DNA of 64,000 bases from Atriophallophorus winterbourni (taxonomy: Eukaryota; Platyhelminthes; Trematoda; Plagiorchiida; Microphallidae). The notes under the pieces are model-generated. The model searched no databases, was not told where the DNA came from, and was given only the letters and a program-made list of their open reading frames with translations. Of this stretch, positions 23,616 through 35,900 are shown one piece after another. The stretch is taken from contig JACCGJ010025938.1 in the NCBI GenBank assembly GCA_013407085.1, positions 62,001 through 126,000 of the forward strand, in the 5' to 3' direction. The translations under genes and the position numbers were made by a program. Position 1 is the first letter of the stretch; every line of letters begins with the position of its first letter.

Positions 23616-24302
23616 ATGTCAGTTCTGAAACTTGGAACCTGGAACGTCCGGTCCATGCTTCCAGGATTTCATGACGACGTCTCGAATATCAGAGGCGTTA
23701 GAAAGTCCGCCGTGATTAACAACGAGCTAAAGAGGCTGAATGTCGACGTGGCTGCCCTACAAGAGACGCGCTTACCAGACACTGGTAAGCTAACAGAAAG
23801 TGATTACACATTCTTTTGGAAAGGAAGAGGTTCCGATGAGCCTCGACTGCATGGAGTTGGGTTTGCCGTGCGAAACGACATATTAAAAGCAACAGAACCG
23901 AGCAGCAGCGGGAGCGAACGGATTTGGACTCTAAATCTGAGGTGCATTACTGGTACCATTACGTTGGTCAACGTTTATGCACCGACGCTCTCTGCGACGT
24001 CTGCTGAAAAAGACGCTTTTTATCATAACCTCACAGCCGTCCTGAAAAACTGTATAGTGGTATTGGGTGATTTCAATGTCAGAGTTGGTGCAGATTACGA
24101 GTCTTGGCAAAACTGTCTCGGAAGGTTCGGTGTAGGTAAAACCAATGAAAATGGGCAACGCCTTTTAGAATTGTGCACACAGTTCAATCTTTGTGTCAGT
24201 AACACTTTCTTTCAAACAAAACCACAGCAGAAAGTCTCTTGGAAGCATCCTCGCTCTAAGCATTGGCATTACTTTGTGCGACTATCTCCTCCTGGAGGAT
24301 GA
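23616..24302 (+). pseudogene. RTE endonuclease domain
   Basis: 228 codons starting MSVLKLGTWNVRSM. APE-type endonuclease motifs: GTWNVRSM (first metal ligand), ALQETRL (catalytic Glu), GVGFAVRND, VNVYAPT and VVLGDFNVRVGAD (catalytic Asp/Asn). The conserved DH near the end is in another frame (about 24436-24460, DTDHSLVCAKLKL) after a frameshift near 24280. It is the target-nicking enzyme of the LINE. The start is the ATG just before the conserved TWNVRS strand. Confidence 0.85.
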
Positions 24303-24799
24303 GTCGGCTTCAAAGAAGATTCTTGGGAATTTGGGTACAAAGCGGCGTCCCCAGCACCATTGGCATTAGCTTGATCTTATTCTTGTTAAGCGTACTAATA
24401 TAGGAAGCGTGTTCCTCACCAGATCATATCAAAGCGCAGACTGCGACACTGATCATTCACTAGTCTGTGCAAAACTGAAGCTCCCCCACAAGAGATTTCA
24501 CCGCACCAAATTGTATGCTAAGCCTATGATAGACGTCACTCGCATGTGTGAACCTAATCTAACTGCGAGATTCGCAAAAGCCTTCACGGACGAGTTCAAC
24601 AAGACAACCCCAGAAAAGTTGTAATGTACAGTCCCCAACTGGATGTCTGTATGTATTGAGTATCTTTGACAATGAGTGCAGTGGGGAAACGCCAGAAAAT
24701 TTGACTGTGTAAGCCGAGTACGCTGCATATATGCTTATAGACAGCCTAGCAATGCAGGCTGTTTTTCAAATTCCGACACACCCAGATACCTAGAACATT

Positions 24800-26042
24800 C
24801 TGTTATATACTCCAGTCAAGCGTGTGACTGCCAAGTATGTCGCCATCTTAAAGGAGCTCTATTCTCATTCTTCAGGGAGGGTCAGGGTCTACGGCAGCCT
24901 ATCGCCGGCGTTCCCCACAACCAGTGGCGTGCGCCAGGGCTGTCCGCTGTCCCCATTCTTGTTCAACTTTGTGATCGAGGATGTCCTCCAGAATGCTCTC
25001 CGTAGCTTCACTGAGGGTGGGATCGAGCTACTTCCAGGTAACCGTGTCACTGACCTTGATTATGCCGATGACATTGCTTTGCTTGGCGATGATCCGGTGT
25101 TCCTACAGAATGCCCTGGACCAGCTAGCATTGGAGGCGTCTAGGTACGGATTGCACTTAGCTCCAACTAAGTGTAAGGTTCCTCTTCAAGATTGGGAGGG
25201 GTTGCAGCCCACTCTGGCGGTCGATGACCTCACTCTGGACTGTGTGGAACAGTTCACCTATCTTGGTAGCTGCATCACGGCGGGAGGAGGGCTGGAAAGT
25301 GAGATCGGCTCTCGCATTGCGAGAGCTCGCTTCGCGTTCACTAGTTTAGGTCATCTCTGGAAGCGGTCTGACGTGAGTTTGAGACTCAAGGGGAGAGTTT
25401 ACCTGGCCTCAGTCAGGTCGGTCTTGCTTTACGGATGCGAGAGCTGGGCAGTACGCGCAGAGGAGCTCCGGCGCTTGGAGGTGTTTGAACATCGATGTTT
25501 ACGGAGGCTTGCACGAGTGTGGTGGCAACACCGCACTAGCAACGTTGAAGTGAGGCACCGTGTTCTAGGTGTGGACAGCCTGATGCTACGAGACCTAATC
25601 GACCGTTCCCGTCTCCGCTGGCTAGGGCATGTCTTGAGAATGAAGCCTGAGCGCCTACCCTCCCGCGCGCTGCGTGTGTCGGTTGGCCAGGCTGGCGGCG
25701 GTGTTCAGGTGGACAACCGCTGACCTGGAAGAAGGCCTTAAAACGCTTGACGTCGGGTTTAGCTCGGGTCGGACGAACGCGGCTTCCTGGGTGGGGTGCA
25801 AAGGATAGTGAGTGTCTGTGGCTTGACACGCTGTCGACGATGGCTGAGAACCGGCAACCGTGGAGAGAGTGCATTCTATTTTGTGTTCCCCCCTCAAATT
25901 TGTAAAAAAAATCAAAAAATCGACATGTGGAACAATGGACAAAAAATCCCCCCTCATATTGTACCTTTTTTTCTTTTTCTCGTGCATTGCCGGGTGGCAC
26001 TTTTTCATTTTTAAATGATTGTGTAAATATATATATATATAT
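24800..26042 (+). mobile_element. FN-LINE nested in the RTE, 5'-truncated, AT tail
   Basis: Runs from inside the RT palm through the C-terminal LPGW motif, then a 3' UTR and an AT tail (26027-26042), after which RTE sequence resumes at about 26043. The left boundary is uncertain (24630-24810). It is close to the group D LINE in protein and 3' UTR. Confidence 0.8.
24824..25723 (+). pseudogene. RT C-terminal half of the nested FN-LINE
   Basis: 299 codons: YVAILKELYSHSSGRVRVYG, GVRQGCPLSPFLFNF, catalytic YADDIALLGDD, FTYLGSCITAGGGLE, YGCESWAVRAEELRRLE and RLRWLGHVLRM. A frameshift near 25690 separates it from the final part (TWKKALKRL, RLPGWGAKD) reaching about 25860. Catalytic aspartates are intact, but the endonuclease and RT N-terminus are missing, so it cannot move on its own. 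Confidence 0.85.
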
Positions 26043-26062
26043 CTGCTTCAGAAAACTGGGAA

Positions 26063-27448
26063 TTGATAAAAAGCTGCATATGCCGAGTCGCACTTTCCAC
26101 TGTCGGTCCGAAGAAAGCTCGAACGAGCGACTGGTTCAAAGCAAACGCTTCTGAGATGACTGCTGTGCTGAATGAGAAACGCTCAGCATTCTTTAGGTTC
26201 AAAGGTATGCCAACAGATGAAAACTTACGTCTTCTAAGAGCAGCTAGAAATAAGGTCCAACAGACTGCAAGGCGTTGTGCAAACGACTATTGGACTGAAG
26301 TTAGCCTCAATATCCAAAAAGCTGCGGATACCGGCAATTTTCACGGTATGTATGATGGGATCAAGAGAGCCATTGGCCCAAACAAACTTAAAACGGCTCC
26401 CATTAAGTCTTTATCTGGTAAGCCGATTGTCGACAAAACTCAACAGATGGAAAGATGGGTAGAGCACTTCTCCTCCCTCTACTCTAGGGACAGTACGGTT
26501 CTACCGCATGCACTTGAAAATGTCGAACGGTTGCCGACCATTGAATATCTAGATACCCCTCCTACTCTTGATGAGCTCAATAAGGCAATCGACCGCTTAG
26601 CGAATAGGAAGGCCCCTGGTGACGACGGAATTCCACCTGAGGTCATCAAATGCGGTAGAGCAGCATTATTACAGCCTCTTCACCATTTGCTTCTTCAGTG
26701 CTGGCAGGAGGGGGGTGTCCCACAAGAGATGCGAGACACAAAGATCATCACGCTATTTAAGAATAAGGGTGACAGAGGCGACTGCAACAATTACAGAGGA
26801 ATCTCCCTTCTGAATGTTGTAGGCAAATTGTTTGCTAAAGTCTTACAGATCCGGCTGCAAGTTTTAGCTGATAGAATTTACTCCGAATCTCAATGTGGCT
26901 TCCTGAGGCAACTTCAAGAAAAGTGTCGGGAACAGCGTATTCCATTATACGCTGTTTTTATTGATTTAACTAAGGCATTCGACTACGTCAACAGGGAGGG
27001 TCTTTTCAAAATGCTTGATCTGATAGGCTGCCCCTCGAGGCTGTTGAGACTCGTTATTTCGTTCCACGCAGGCATGAAAGGCTCAGTCCATTTTAACGGT
27101 TGCAGTTCAGAAGCATTTGAAATTCGCCGAGGAGTCAAACAAGGATGTGTTCTTGCTACCACGCTGTTCGGCATTTTCTTTGATCTGCTTCTGAAGCACG
27201 CTTTTAGGACGAGAACAGAAGGCATTTACATACGCAGGCGAAGTGATGGCAAGCTTTTCAACCTGAACCGGTTGAGAGCACAAACCAAAGTACGGGATGT
27301 GAAAATCCGTTACCTGTTGTTTGCCGACGATGCAGCCTTTATTGCTCACTCCCAAGAGAACCTACAGTCGCTAATGGACTGTTTTTCGTCGGCATGCAAA
27401 GACTTTGGTCTAACAATCAGCATGAGCAAGACCAAAGTCCTTGGTTAA
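26063..27448 (+). pseudogene. RTE reverse transcriptase
   Basis: 461 codons from the linker through the RT. Motifs: NRKAPGDDGIPPEVIKCG, FKNKGDRGDCNNYRGISLL, SQCGF, VFIDLTKAFDYVNR (catalytic Asp), RRGVKQGCVLATTLFGIFF and LLFADDAAFIAHS (catalytic FADD). This is the RTE pattern. After KTKVLG a nonsense codon and a 1-nt deletion (about 27446-27465), seen by comparison with the related copy at 5833, break the frame. The apparent M at 26063 is only the first ATG after the nested LINE; the natural protein began upstream with the endonuclease. Confidence 0.88.
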
Positions 27449-27449
27449 G

Positions 27450-28241
27450 GACTGTATCGCCACCCATCATCACTGTTGGAAACGGTCAGCTCGAACCAGT
27501 ACATCATTTCACATATCTTGGTTCAACCATTGCGGATAACCTCTCGCTAGACACGGAGATTGATAAGCGGATTGGCAGAGCAGCTGTTATTTTGTCCCGA
27601 TTGAACTCTCGTGTTTGGGGTAACCGCAAGCTGACTGTAAAGACAAAGATGATGGTATACAGCTCGTGCCTACTAAATGCTTTACTATACGGCAGTGAAA
27701 CCTGGGCCACCCACGCAAGACACGAACGGAAGCTGAATGCTTTCCATCTACGAAGCATCCGTCGTATCTTGAACATATCGTGGATGGACAGAGTGACTAA
27801 CGCTGAAGTGCTTTCAAAAGCTGGTCTACAGAGCATGTTCACCCTATTACGTCAGCGCCGCCTGCGGTGGCTTGGTCATGTCTATAGAATGGAAAATGGT
27901 CGTATTCCGAAAGATCTACTTTACGGTGAGTTGCAATTAGGAAGTCGACCATTGGGCGGACCGAACTTGCGGTACAAAGATGTTTGCAAAAGAGATATGA
28001 CATTGACCCCGCAAGCTGGGAAGAACTTGCTCTTGACCGCTCACTTTGGAGGCATTGTGTAAAGCGTCGACTGCAAGCCGGGGAGGAGCAAATACAGCTC
28101 CTAGCTGCTGAACGCAGATCACGCCGCCGGCGTGCAACTGATGCGATACAACAGAGTTCTGACTATCGTTGCAAGCGCTGCGGGAGAGATTGTTCCTCCC
28201 GAATCGGACTGTTTAGTCATTCAAAAAGTTGCAAGACATGA
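27450..28241 (+). pseudogene. RTE connection region and C-terminal Cys/His tail
   Basis: Continues the RTE protein after the frame break: EPVHHFTYLGSTIADNLSLD, YGSETWATHARHERKLNAFH, RRILNISWMDR and LRWLGHVYRMENGR, then another shift near 28000 to a frame with CKRCGRDCSSRIGLFSHSKSC, a C2HC-like finger common at the end of fluke RTE proteins. The finger has two CxxC-like pairs and an HSKSC end. Confidence 0.8.
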
Positions 28242-28309
28242 AATTCATGCGATGTGATGTACATCCATGGTCGACATCGACCGACGGAGGCCAACAACAT
28301 GCTGAAACA

Positions 28310-29250
28310 AATATAGTAAAACCGGATGATGATCATTATCACCACGTTTATGCAGCGTATTCTGACATAATTTATTCATCAGTGACCTGTGTGGTACAAA
28401 CGCACTACATTGTTGCTCATCTGTGTATCAAGTTATATCGTTTAGTGAGGTGTAATTGCTGGGGACACTAAGGCGTTTAGGGCTATTCGTGTTCCAAAAA
28501 TCTACCGTATTATATGATAAAATACTTATGGCTGTGGTTTTACATGAAGTACCACTACGTAGACCTTTGTTTACATTTGTGTCTACGCATCTCGTTCAGG
28601 TCATTTTGACTTTGTAGTTCACCGATCTGTCCTAGTTCGAATTCCACTGCATTTAAGTAATTTGTGAAATGTGCGTAACCTAGATTTCTGCCCTCCCCAC
28701 GCATAAGCTGCGCCAAAAGCCAGGAACTAAACTGTGATAGCTTAACGTTTTATCTAGCGGGCCAAGTTTTGTCACATATCGTTTCGGGCTTGCACATCCG
28801 GTCTTGTGTAGAATCAAAAGAATGGATTAGCGTTTTCTGCAGCGCACGGAATTCAAGTCGATCTGTTGTTCACCCAATAGAATCCCATCGGAGTTTGTGC
28901 TTAATCTAAGATTCCGTAACATTTAGGCACCATCATCTCCCTCATTTTAAAATTTTATTACGTGGCTGTTCAGCATTCGGTATTTGCTACTGCTTTGAAT
29001 GAATGAATTGCTACTGCTTTATTGCTTCTAGACCGCTGATCGTGCTTATTTAGAGCTTGATTTCACGAACTTGGTTGTATGGTACGGTTGTATTGTGAGG
29101 ACAACTCGCCGTGGTGAAATAAAGGTGGTAAACGTTGAGTCTCACAGAGCGTTTTTAGCACCCCACAATGCATTTTTCAAGCTCCCACTTTTTCTAATTC
29201 ATTTTAACAACAAAGATCGCTAAAAAATGTTTGCGGACATGGATTATTCA
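28310..29250 (+). other. Unannotated segment
   Basis: About 940 bp, AT-rich. No coding or repeat match recognised. Confidence 0.5.
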
Positions 29251-29251
29251 T

Positions 29252-29466
29252 AAAAGCATTTATGTGCTGTGCGGCTAACATCGTGCTAAATTGATTGGCC
29301 AACGTTAGTGATCTGCATGCTGAAACACGCTGGAGTCTCACTACCATTTCTATTTTTATTTCCCCCTCATATCTGTCTAGGCCTGTGCAACCTGGTAGTA
29401 TCTTAGCCCACGTGCGGTCTCTGACTGTGCGGCACTTTGCCTGGATCAGGCTTGTGCTTTCATAAA
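29252..29466 (+). repeat. SX SINE, near full length
   Basis: Sense copy ending GCTTGTGCTTTCATA. It is followed after about 10 bp by a second copy in reverse. Confidence 0.85.
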
Positions 29467-29474
29467 TAATAAAA

Positions 29475-29690
29475 TGGTACGAAAGCACAAGCCTAATCCA
29501 GACAAAGTGCCGCACTGTCAGAGACTGCATGCGGGCATATTACTGTCAGGTTGCCCTGGCCTAGACAGATATGATAAATAGAGAATAAAGATGGTAGCGA
29601 GACTCCAGCATGTCTCAGCATGCATCCCAATACCCCTGCTATCCGGTTAGCCGAATAGCACAAGTACTGTACAATTGCACATCCGTGCAT
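29475..29690 (-). repeat. SX SINE, near full length
   Basis: Antisense copy; its 3' end faces that of the copy at 29252-29466, forming a large imperfect palindrome. Confidence 0.85.
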
Positions 29691-30580
29691 TGCCATTTGC
29701 GCAAGTTCGGATAAAACTAGATGCAATTCTTAATAACCTTTAGTAAATTCAAGTAGCTTCAATGGTCGCCATTTTGATCAATGATTTTTACCTTACAAGC
29801 TTTTATCGGCTTATTAAATTTGGTAACTGAAACCGCAGTGCACTTTTCCATCATTTACGGAGTGCCTTGTATAGGCTTTGTAAAACGGACATTATCACAA
29901 CAGATACAATTTTACTGCGTTACTGCAGTGATTCCGATTTCTTGTTTTGTTTTTCATTTTATCGAACGTACAACACTTCTTTATCCTATCATTTACCAGC
30001 TGAAATTTCGTTTCTTAAACGTGGTTGTTCACAACGCAATCGGTGTTTAACGCTTGCCGAATTCGCCCTTTCTGCCGTGGTTTTGCATTTTTTTCTATTC
30101 GAAATTAACGATGTTTCCTCAACTCTTACTTCATTCAGATGTTGAATTAAAACCCGTTGAAGCGACTGATGAAAATTCTCAATGGAAAGCTTGCAGCTGT
30201 TAGGCAATGGTTTATTGGATTATCGCTGATATTGTGATCATATATATGTTTACGTTGCCGTTTGCTTACCGATGTTTTCGCGGAACTTTTTTTCTGTATT
30301 ATTTGTTTCCTGTGGTTGGAGTGTGCATTCCGATCCTAACCGGTTGCGTTTGCATAACTACTGTAATTTGATTTCTCTGGTTGGCTTAGCTTTTTCAAAC
30401 TTAACTGACTTTGCTGCCTTATCTTGTAATTATTCTCTTGATCGATCGCTATGTACATAATTCCGTTCATTTTTGAACTAAAATATGTGCTTTGTCTCTC
30501 ATTGTGGGTTTCACGGTGCTCATTTTAGGTCATCTTTGCACTGCTGGTGCCGATCTGTTTTTAAAGACATCATGTATGTA
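29691..30580 (+). other. Unannotated segment
   Basis: Short overlapping frames rich in F, S and I are the expected chance result of AT-rich DNA. CTGATGA followed by GGAAAG at 30168-30186 has no helix II and is not a hammerhead. Confidence 0.5.
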
Positions 30581-30582
30581 TG

Positions 30583-30812
30583 TATGAAAGCACAAGCCTG
30601 ATCCAGGCAAAGTGCCGCACAGTCAGAGACTGCACGTGGGCTAAGATACTGTCAAGTTGCCCAGGCCTAGACAGATATGAGAAAGAAAAAAACAGGAAAT
30701 GGTAGTGAGACTGCAGCCTGTTTCAGCATGCAGCTCACTATCTCTGGCCAATCAATTTAGCACGATGTTAGCCATACAGCACAGAAATGCTGCACGATTG
30801 CACATCCGTGTA
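30583..30812 (-). repeat. SX SINE, near full length
   Basis: SX on the - strand; its 3' tail here is ATGTATG-like. Confidence 0.88.
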
Positions 30813-30884
30813 CGATATTATCATGGGCGTTATTACACCGTTGAAGCATGTCGGGACCTAAAACGTTATTTCTTTTTAATGTCC

Positions 30885-31760
30885 TTCTTCGGTCGATGTC
30901 GACCATGGATGTACATCACAATCGCATGATTTTTTCATGTTTTGCAGCTTTTCAAATGACTAATCAATCCGATTCGGGAGGAACAATCTCTCCCGCATCG
31001 ATAGGCACTACATGGTCGATCGGCGTCAGTTGCACGCCGGAGGCGTCATCTGCGTTCAGCAGCCAAGAGCTGTATATGCTCCTCCCTAGCTTGCAAACGA
31101 CAATTTACACAATCCTCCAATGTGAGCGATCAAGAGCATGTTCTTCCCAGCTCGCGGAGTCAATGCCAAGAGCTTTTATATCTCTTTTGCTAACTTCTTT
31201 GTACCGCAAGTTCGGGCTGTCGAATGGTCCACTTCCTGATTTTTTACTCACCATAAAGTATATCTTTCGGGATATGACCATTTCCCATCCCGTTGACGTG
31301 ACCAAGCCACCGTATGTGGCGGTACCGTAGTAGGGTAAACATGTTCTATAAACCAGCTTATGAAAGCACTTCCGCGCTGGTTACTTTGTCCATCCACAAT
31401 TTGCGTACAACATTCAGGAGGGATATTCTTCTGTAATTGTTGCAGTCGCCTCTATTACCCTAATCCTTAATCAGAGGGATGATCTTCATATGTCGCATTT
31501 CTTGTGGGACACTTGCCAGCACTGAAGCAGCAAATGGTGAAGAGGCTGTAATAATGTTGTTCGATTTCATTTGATGAGCAGTGGTAATATTACGTCGTCA
31601 CCAGGGCCCTTTCCATTCGTTAATTGGTCGATTGTCCTATTGAATTCATTAAGAGCATTGTGAGTATCTAGACGTTCAATGGTTAGCAAATGGTCAACAT
31701 CTTCATGTGTATGCGGTAAAACCGTGCCGTCCATAGAGTATAGAGAGGAGATGTGCGCTT
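30885..31760 (-). pseudogene. RTE-like LINE fragment with internal deletion
   Basis: On the - strand. The 3' terminus (CGGTCGATGTCGACC near 30891) is shared with the full-length RTE; the C-terminal block is recognisable at 31305-31105 (NLRYKEVSKRDIKALGID, SASWEEHALDRSHW). Beyond 31400 it jumps to the RT N-terminal region (an equivalent of CNNYRGISLL near 31450), so the RT core is deleted. Confidence 0.7.
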
Positions 31761-31764
31761 TCTA

Positions 31765-33040
31765 TCTGCTGAGCTTAGTAGGCAATTTATACAATATCAA
31801 GTACAAATACTGGGATGAGGTTCGTGTATCTCGGATCAAAACAAGTAGAGCGATATCACCGGCATACTCTTAATCTTTTCTCGCCACTTTTCGTGACAGA
31901 TTTAAACATTCCAGCAATCTGCCTATTACCTGCGTTTCTGTTGCTGTAGATTTTAGCTGTCACGGCTTTCTTCTGCTTCAGCCACGATTCCCTCGTAGTC
32001 GCTGTCCATCTTTTAAATTCGTAGAACAAAACCGTGAATTTTCGCCTTTGAAATTGTGCCCTTGAGTATTAAAGCCTCCATAATACCGCAAATGAAATGC
32101 AAATAATAAGCTTTCGTGTAAAAATCAATTAACAGCGCACATTCGGTAAGTACTATAGTAGCCAACAAATTGTATGCCGCAAAGTGATATTACTTGAGCT
32201 GGTTCAGTAGATGCTGCTGTTGGTCAAGGTTTTAAAAGATCATGCACTAATCCGTTTCACTTGAGTTTTGGTCCAAATATTTTGATATCTATTGTATCAG
32301 CTATTTTACGAGACGTAACTAACCACTAAAACGTCTCTTCAGGTTTTACTCGAAGGACTTGGTATATAGTCTACTTGCCCACCCTTTAGATTTGATGTGA
32401 AGTACCATAAGAAACACTAAGCCTTAACACGTTGGCCGCGATTTCCGATTCTGTAGTTTTTCGCTGCGGGCGGCATGTTCTAACTTCTATATCTTCAGTG
32501 CTAAGGCAGTCAGCGAAGTGGGAAATTGTGTGAGGCTCCCCATAGGTAGGTTCTGTCAGTGTATCAAGTAAACACTTAATTACAAATTCAATGTATTGAA
32601 GCATAGATTTAGTGAATTGAAAACGGTAATACGATTATTTTAAAAAAAAGTGTTTTCTGTAGGCGTGTACCATATAGGTACACATCGCGTTTTTGCAAAG
32701 TTCCCCGTGTACACATGTGGCGACCAACGTGTTATCCACGTTTCAAGGTTTATGGTGAAAAGAGCAAATAGCTGCACAATACAATAGGATATACGTATAC
32801 AAGTTAGACCCAAATCGTACTTCATTGTTTGCGGCAATGTTTCAAAGGAGGAGCTAAAGTAATTTTAATTATGACATGGAGATAGGAAATTCCGATCGAA
32901 AATATGTTTGCATAATTTGATTTCCAGGTGTGCGTGTGTGTAAGAAGGAACCACTAAGGGATTTTAGTAAACTATGGCCAACACAGTATCTTGTTCTACA
33001 AGATACGCATTAGTGTAGACAATTAATACTGGTTTTGTTA
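31765..33040 (+). other. Unannotated segment
   Basis: No RT, gag or host-like domain seen. The first 200 bp could be worn RTE linker. Confidence 0.4.
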
Positions 33041-33049
33041 TGAATGGAT

Positions 33050-34300
33050 GGTGTCTATTTCTCCGACCCCCTGAGAGCCGGAACTTTCTGGTATTTTGAA
33101 CCGGCTTCCGAGTTGGAGTTTTCACTGTCTTTGCACGGCAATGCTTCAGCTTGTGTTTCCGAGGCTGCCTTTAATATGCCTATTCTGACGTCACTGGGAA
33201 TGTTTTTCTCGTGTAGTCGCCAAGTATGCCTGACGAAGTCTGTCATAGCACTTGTTAGGAAAGTGAATTTCAAAGAATCAGGTCAATCGCCTTTGTAATT
33301 GGATGACCGATGTATCCTGAAGGTACTCTGCTATCGTTTCTGAGAGGTTAAGCCACTTTGTGGTCGTGTTGTTATGGCTTAACAACCTTCGTCGTATTGG
33401 CGGCCTCTGGAATGCTCAGAAGGATTAGACTGCGCTCGTTATTCTTCTTACAAACATCGGGACGTCCTTTTCTTTCCCACAAATGTCGTGGTAAAATCGA
33501 GTATTGCACTCTGGAAACTCCATATCCTTTTCGCTGTTTAGTATTATTTGCAGGGGACGAGGTTCACCGAAATATGGGGAGATTGGGTGGAGAACCAAAC
33601 GTGTAACTGTTGTAGGTGTGATAGTTTCCGAACCCATCATCTCACAGTGGTTGGACCATTGTTCTAGGTCATGTCTATTCGCAAAAAAATCGCTGGATTC
33701 CTGCAAGTTGGTACAGATTACACTGAAAATTTTTGCGAACATTTGCGCCATGGCCTTCGTATATGAATCCGATGGTTTCAGCTGAATCTTTAGACGTTAA
33801 TTTTTTAATGTCAGAATAGTTTATATCAGACATGTCATTGAAGTCTTGATGAGGAGAGCGCTCCGCAAGACACTCCGGTAGATTTATGACAGTTGAGCGT
33901 TCGTGTGGAATGATCTGTGGAGATGTATATTTTTTCGGTAGCTGTACCGGCAAAACGAGTTTTAAGCTGTAACTAGAGTTTCAAATGACGCCTCTACTGT
34001 TTGCATGTTGAGCTCTAAGCTCAAAATGCGTCCATTCAGGTTGTATTGCTGGTTGAAGCAGGCAAACCCCCGTTTGGTTCTCTTAGACAACGTTTTCAGA
34101 CGTCGCGTCAGGATTGTTTTCATAATTGAGTATCGATATCGCCTCTGCCGTAAATGATTTGTCACATTTTGCGTGACACATGTTTGAGCAGTTGCGATAC
34201 GTGACAGATTTGACCTTACCACTATCCACTTTCTCACAGACGACACATGGCTTGCGAACAGTAGATTGTTTCAAAGTAAGTGTTTCTAACATCCCCTACA
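33050..34300 (-). pseudogene. LINE ORF1-like remnant with Cys/His finger
   Basis: On the - strand, 34292-34083 encodes CVVCEKV followed by CSNMCHAKCDKSF, a PHD-like Cys/His arrangement seen in ORF1 proteins of CR1-type LINEs, then a possible coiled segment (34246-33962). After frameshifts, 33751-33425 has a block RPLQIILNSEKDMEF and VPMFVRR, reminiscent of the ORF1 RNA-binding region. The family call is inference; a worn host zinc-finger gene is the alternative. Confidence 0.45.
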
Positions 34301-35105
34301 CTTGTTTTATTATAACGGTGTCAACGAAAAGTATAATCAAATAGGTAAAAAATCGATACGGCCGGGATTGTTTGATGTGGTGACGTGTGGAGTTGGCGTG
34401 AATTTACGAGTTCTACGTATATTTCGTCACCAAATTTATCCGCGATTTGTTGGTCTCCATTTGAGAATTTTGGTATGAAATCGACTGCACTTGGTATATT
34501 CTTCCAAGTAGTTCTCGTAGTGGTAAACACCGATGGGTAAAACTGACAGCAGAAATAGAAGGGGGATCAATAAACGGACGATAACCACAAAATCCACAAT
34601 TGCTGTACACAAAGAACGAAAATTCGTAGATAAGTAATTCTTGTATGAGTAGATCCGTTGTAGCAAACTTTCACATAAATATTCAAAAATGTCCGAACTA
34701 AAAAAATCCAACCGCACGTCAGGTCACTGTATCGATGATGTCACTAGCATTAACAATAGATGAATGACTTGATCGGTTTCTTCAACGATTGGTTTTTCGA
34801 ATCCAAACTTGTTCGTCCATTTTAACTTAGACATGTCATCAGCTCGATAGAACATGCCATACGTGATTCTGTCTACGTTGTAGGTTTACTTCAGCAATTG
34901 TGTGACAGCTTAAGTCATACGGGACTAGATATTTTCGGGAATCGTTGGCTTGCTTGTGACTAAATTTGGTCGCTTATATGTATATGTTGCGTAGACCGCG
35001 CGAAATTAAGCTGGAGTAGGTTGAAAGTACCAAATGTAGTAACTCTAAAAAGGCTGGAACAGTAAGTAGCCCGTTCTTACTTATTTGAAAAAGCACAGTG
35101 ATGCC
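34301..35105 (+). other. Unannotated segment
   Basis: No recognisable gene or repeat. The - strand frames at 34320-34720 have no known motif. Confidence 0.4.
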
Positions 35106-35107
35106 TT

Positions 35108-35272
35108 GATCTGGGTGTGCAATCGTGTTGTACTTCTGTATTGTGGTGCTAAAAGTTTTGCCACCGGTGCTGAAACTCGCTGAAGTCTCAACAGCATTTT
35201 AAGTTTTATCTGAAGGCTGGGCAACTTGACTTGTGGCACTTTGCCTGCATCTGGTTGTTATTTCATACTAAG
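35108..35272 (+). repeat. SX SINE, strongly diverged
   Basis: Scattered SX blocks (GTGCAATCGTG, CTGAAACTCGCTG, CTGGGCAACTTGAC, GGCACTTTGCCTG); an old copy. Confidence 0.65.
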
Positions 35273-35582
35273 ATGGCTCGAATGGTTGTAAAACGACGAA
35301 TAGGAACCCTACTCAAAAATTAGGTATCTTATTTAGAGAGCAATTGAGAATATAATAATTCTTTTGTGGATTTCGTTTATGATAATATGAAATACCAGCA
35401 AAACGAGATTGGCCATAAGATTAAGTGAACATACCGAACCAGCATTGCAAGGTTACAACAGCACCGGTACATTCGCTCAAAAGCATTTTCGCGTAAATGA
35501 AAACTGAAATCTCGGGAGGAAGCTTAGTTTTTTGGTTATAGCCGGTATCGTGTTGCATTAGTTTTACCGTACTTAGTATGTA

Positions 35583-35800
35583 CGTATGACATCACAAGCC
35601 TGATCCAGGCAAAGAACCGCACAGTTATAGACTGCACGTGAACTAACATACTGTCAAGTTGCCCATGCCAGGACAGATATTGTAAAGGTATGTAGCAATG
35701 GTAGTGAGACTGAAGCGTGTTTTTGCGTGCAGCTCACTATCGGTGACAAATCAGTTTAGCGTGGTGTTAGCTGCACGATTGCACATCCGTGCATCTTCAG
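35583..35800 (-). repeat. SX SINE, diverged
   Basis: Antisense SX with both halves, directly followed by a worn RTE 3' end (about 35795-35900, - strand). Confidence 0.75.
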
Positions 35801-35900
35801 TCGATACTCACGACGGATATACATCACAAGCGCATGTCGGTTTCATGATTCACCACGCTTCAGATTAATAACCACTCCGGTTTTTGAGGAAAAATCTCTA
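35795..35900 (-). mobile_element. RTE 3' terminus, worn
   Basis: Resembles the RTE end at 30885-30960 (TCGATxxxGACGGATxTACATCACAA-like). Non-coding. Confidence 0.4.

Larger units (their letters stand above)
22771..28309 (+). mobile_element. Full-length RTE-like LINE with 12-bp target-site duplication
   Basis: Direct repeats CATGCTGAAACA at 22771-22782 and 28298-28309 bound an element of 22783-28297. Order: non-coding leader (22783-23615), APE endonuclease (23616-24300), a second LINE nested within (about 24800-26042), RT (26063-27448), the connection region (27450-28060) and a C-terminal zinc-finger-like tail (to 28241), then a short 3' end. Without the nested LINE the element would be about 4.3 kb. 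Frameshifts and the nested insertion disable it. Confidence 0.85.

Noticed and set aside
30165..30190. CTGATGA followed by GGAAAG, a partial hammerhead core
   Set aside because: The intervening bases cannot form helix II and no helix I or III partner is present.
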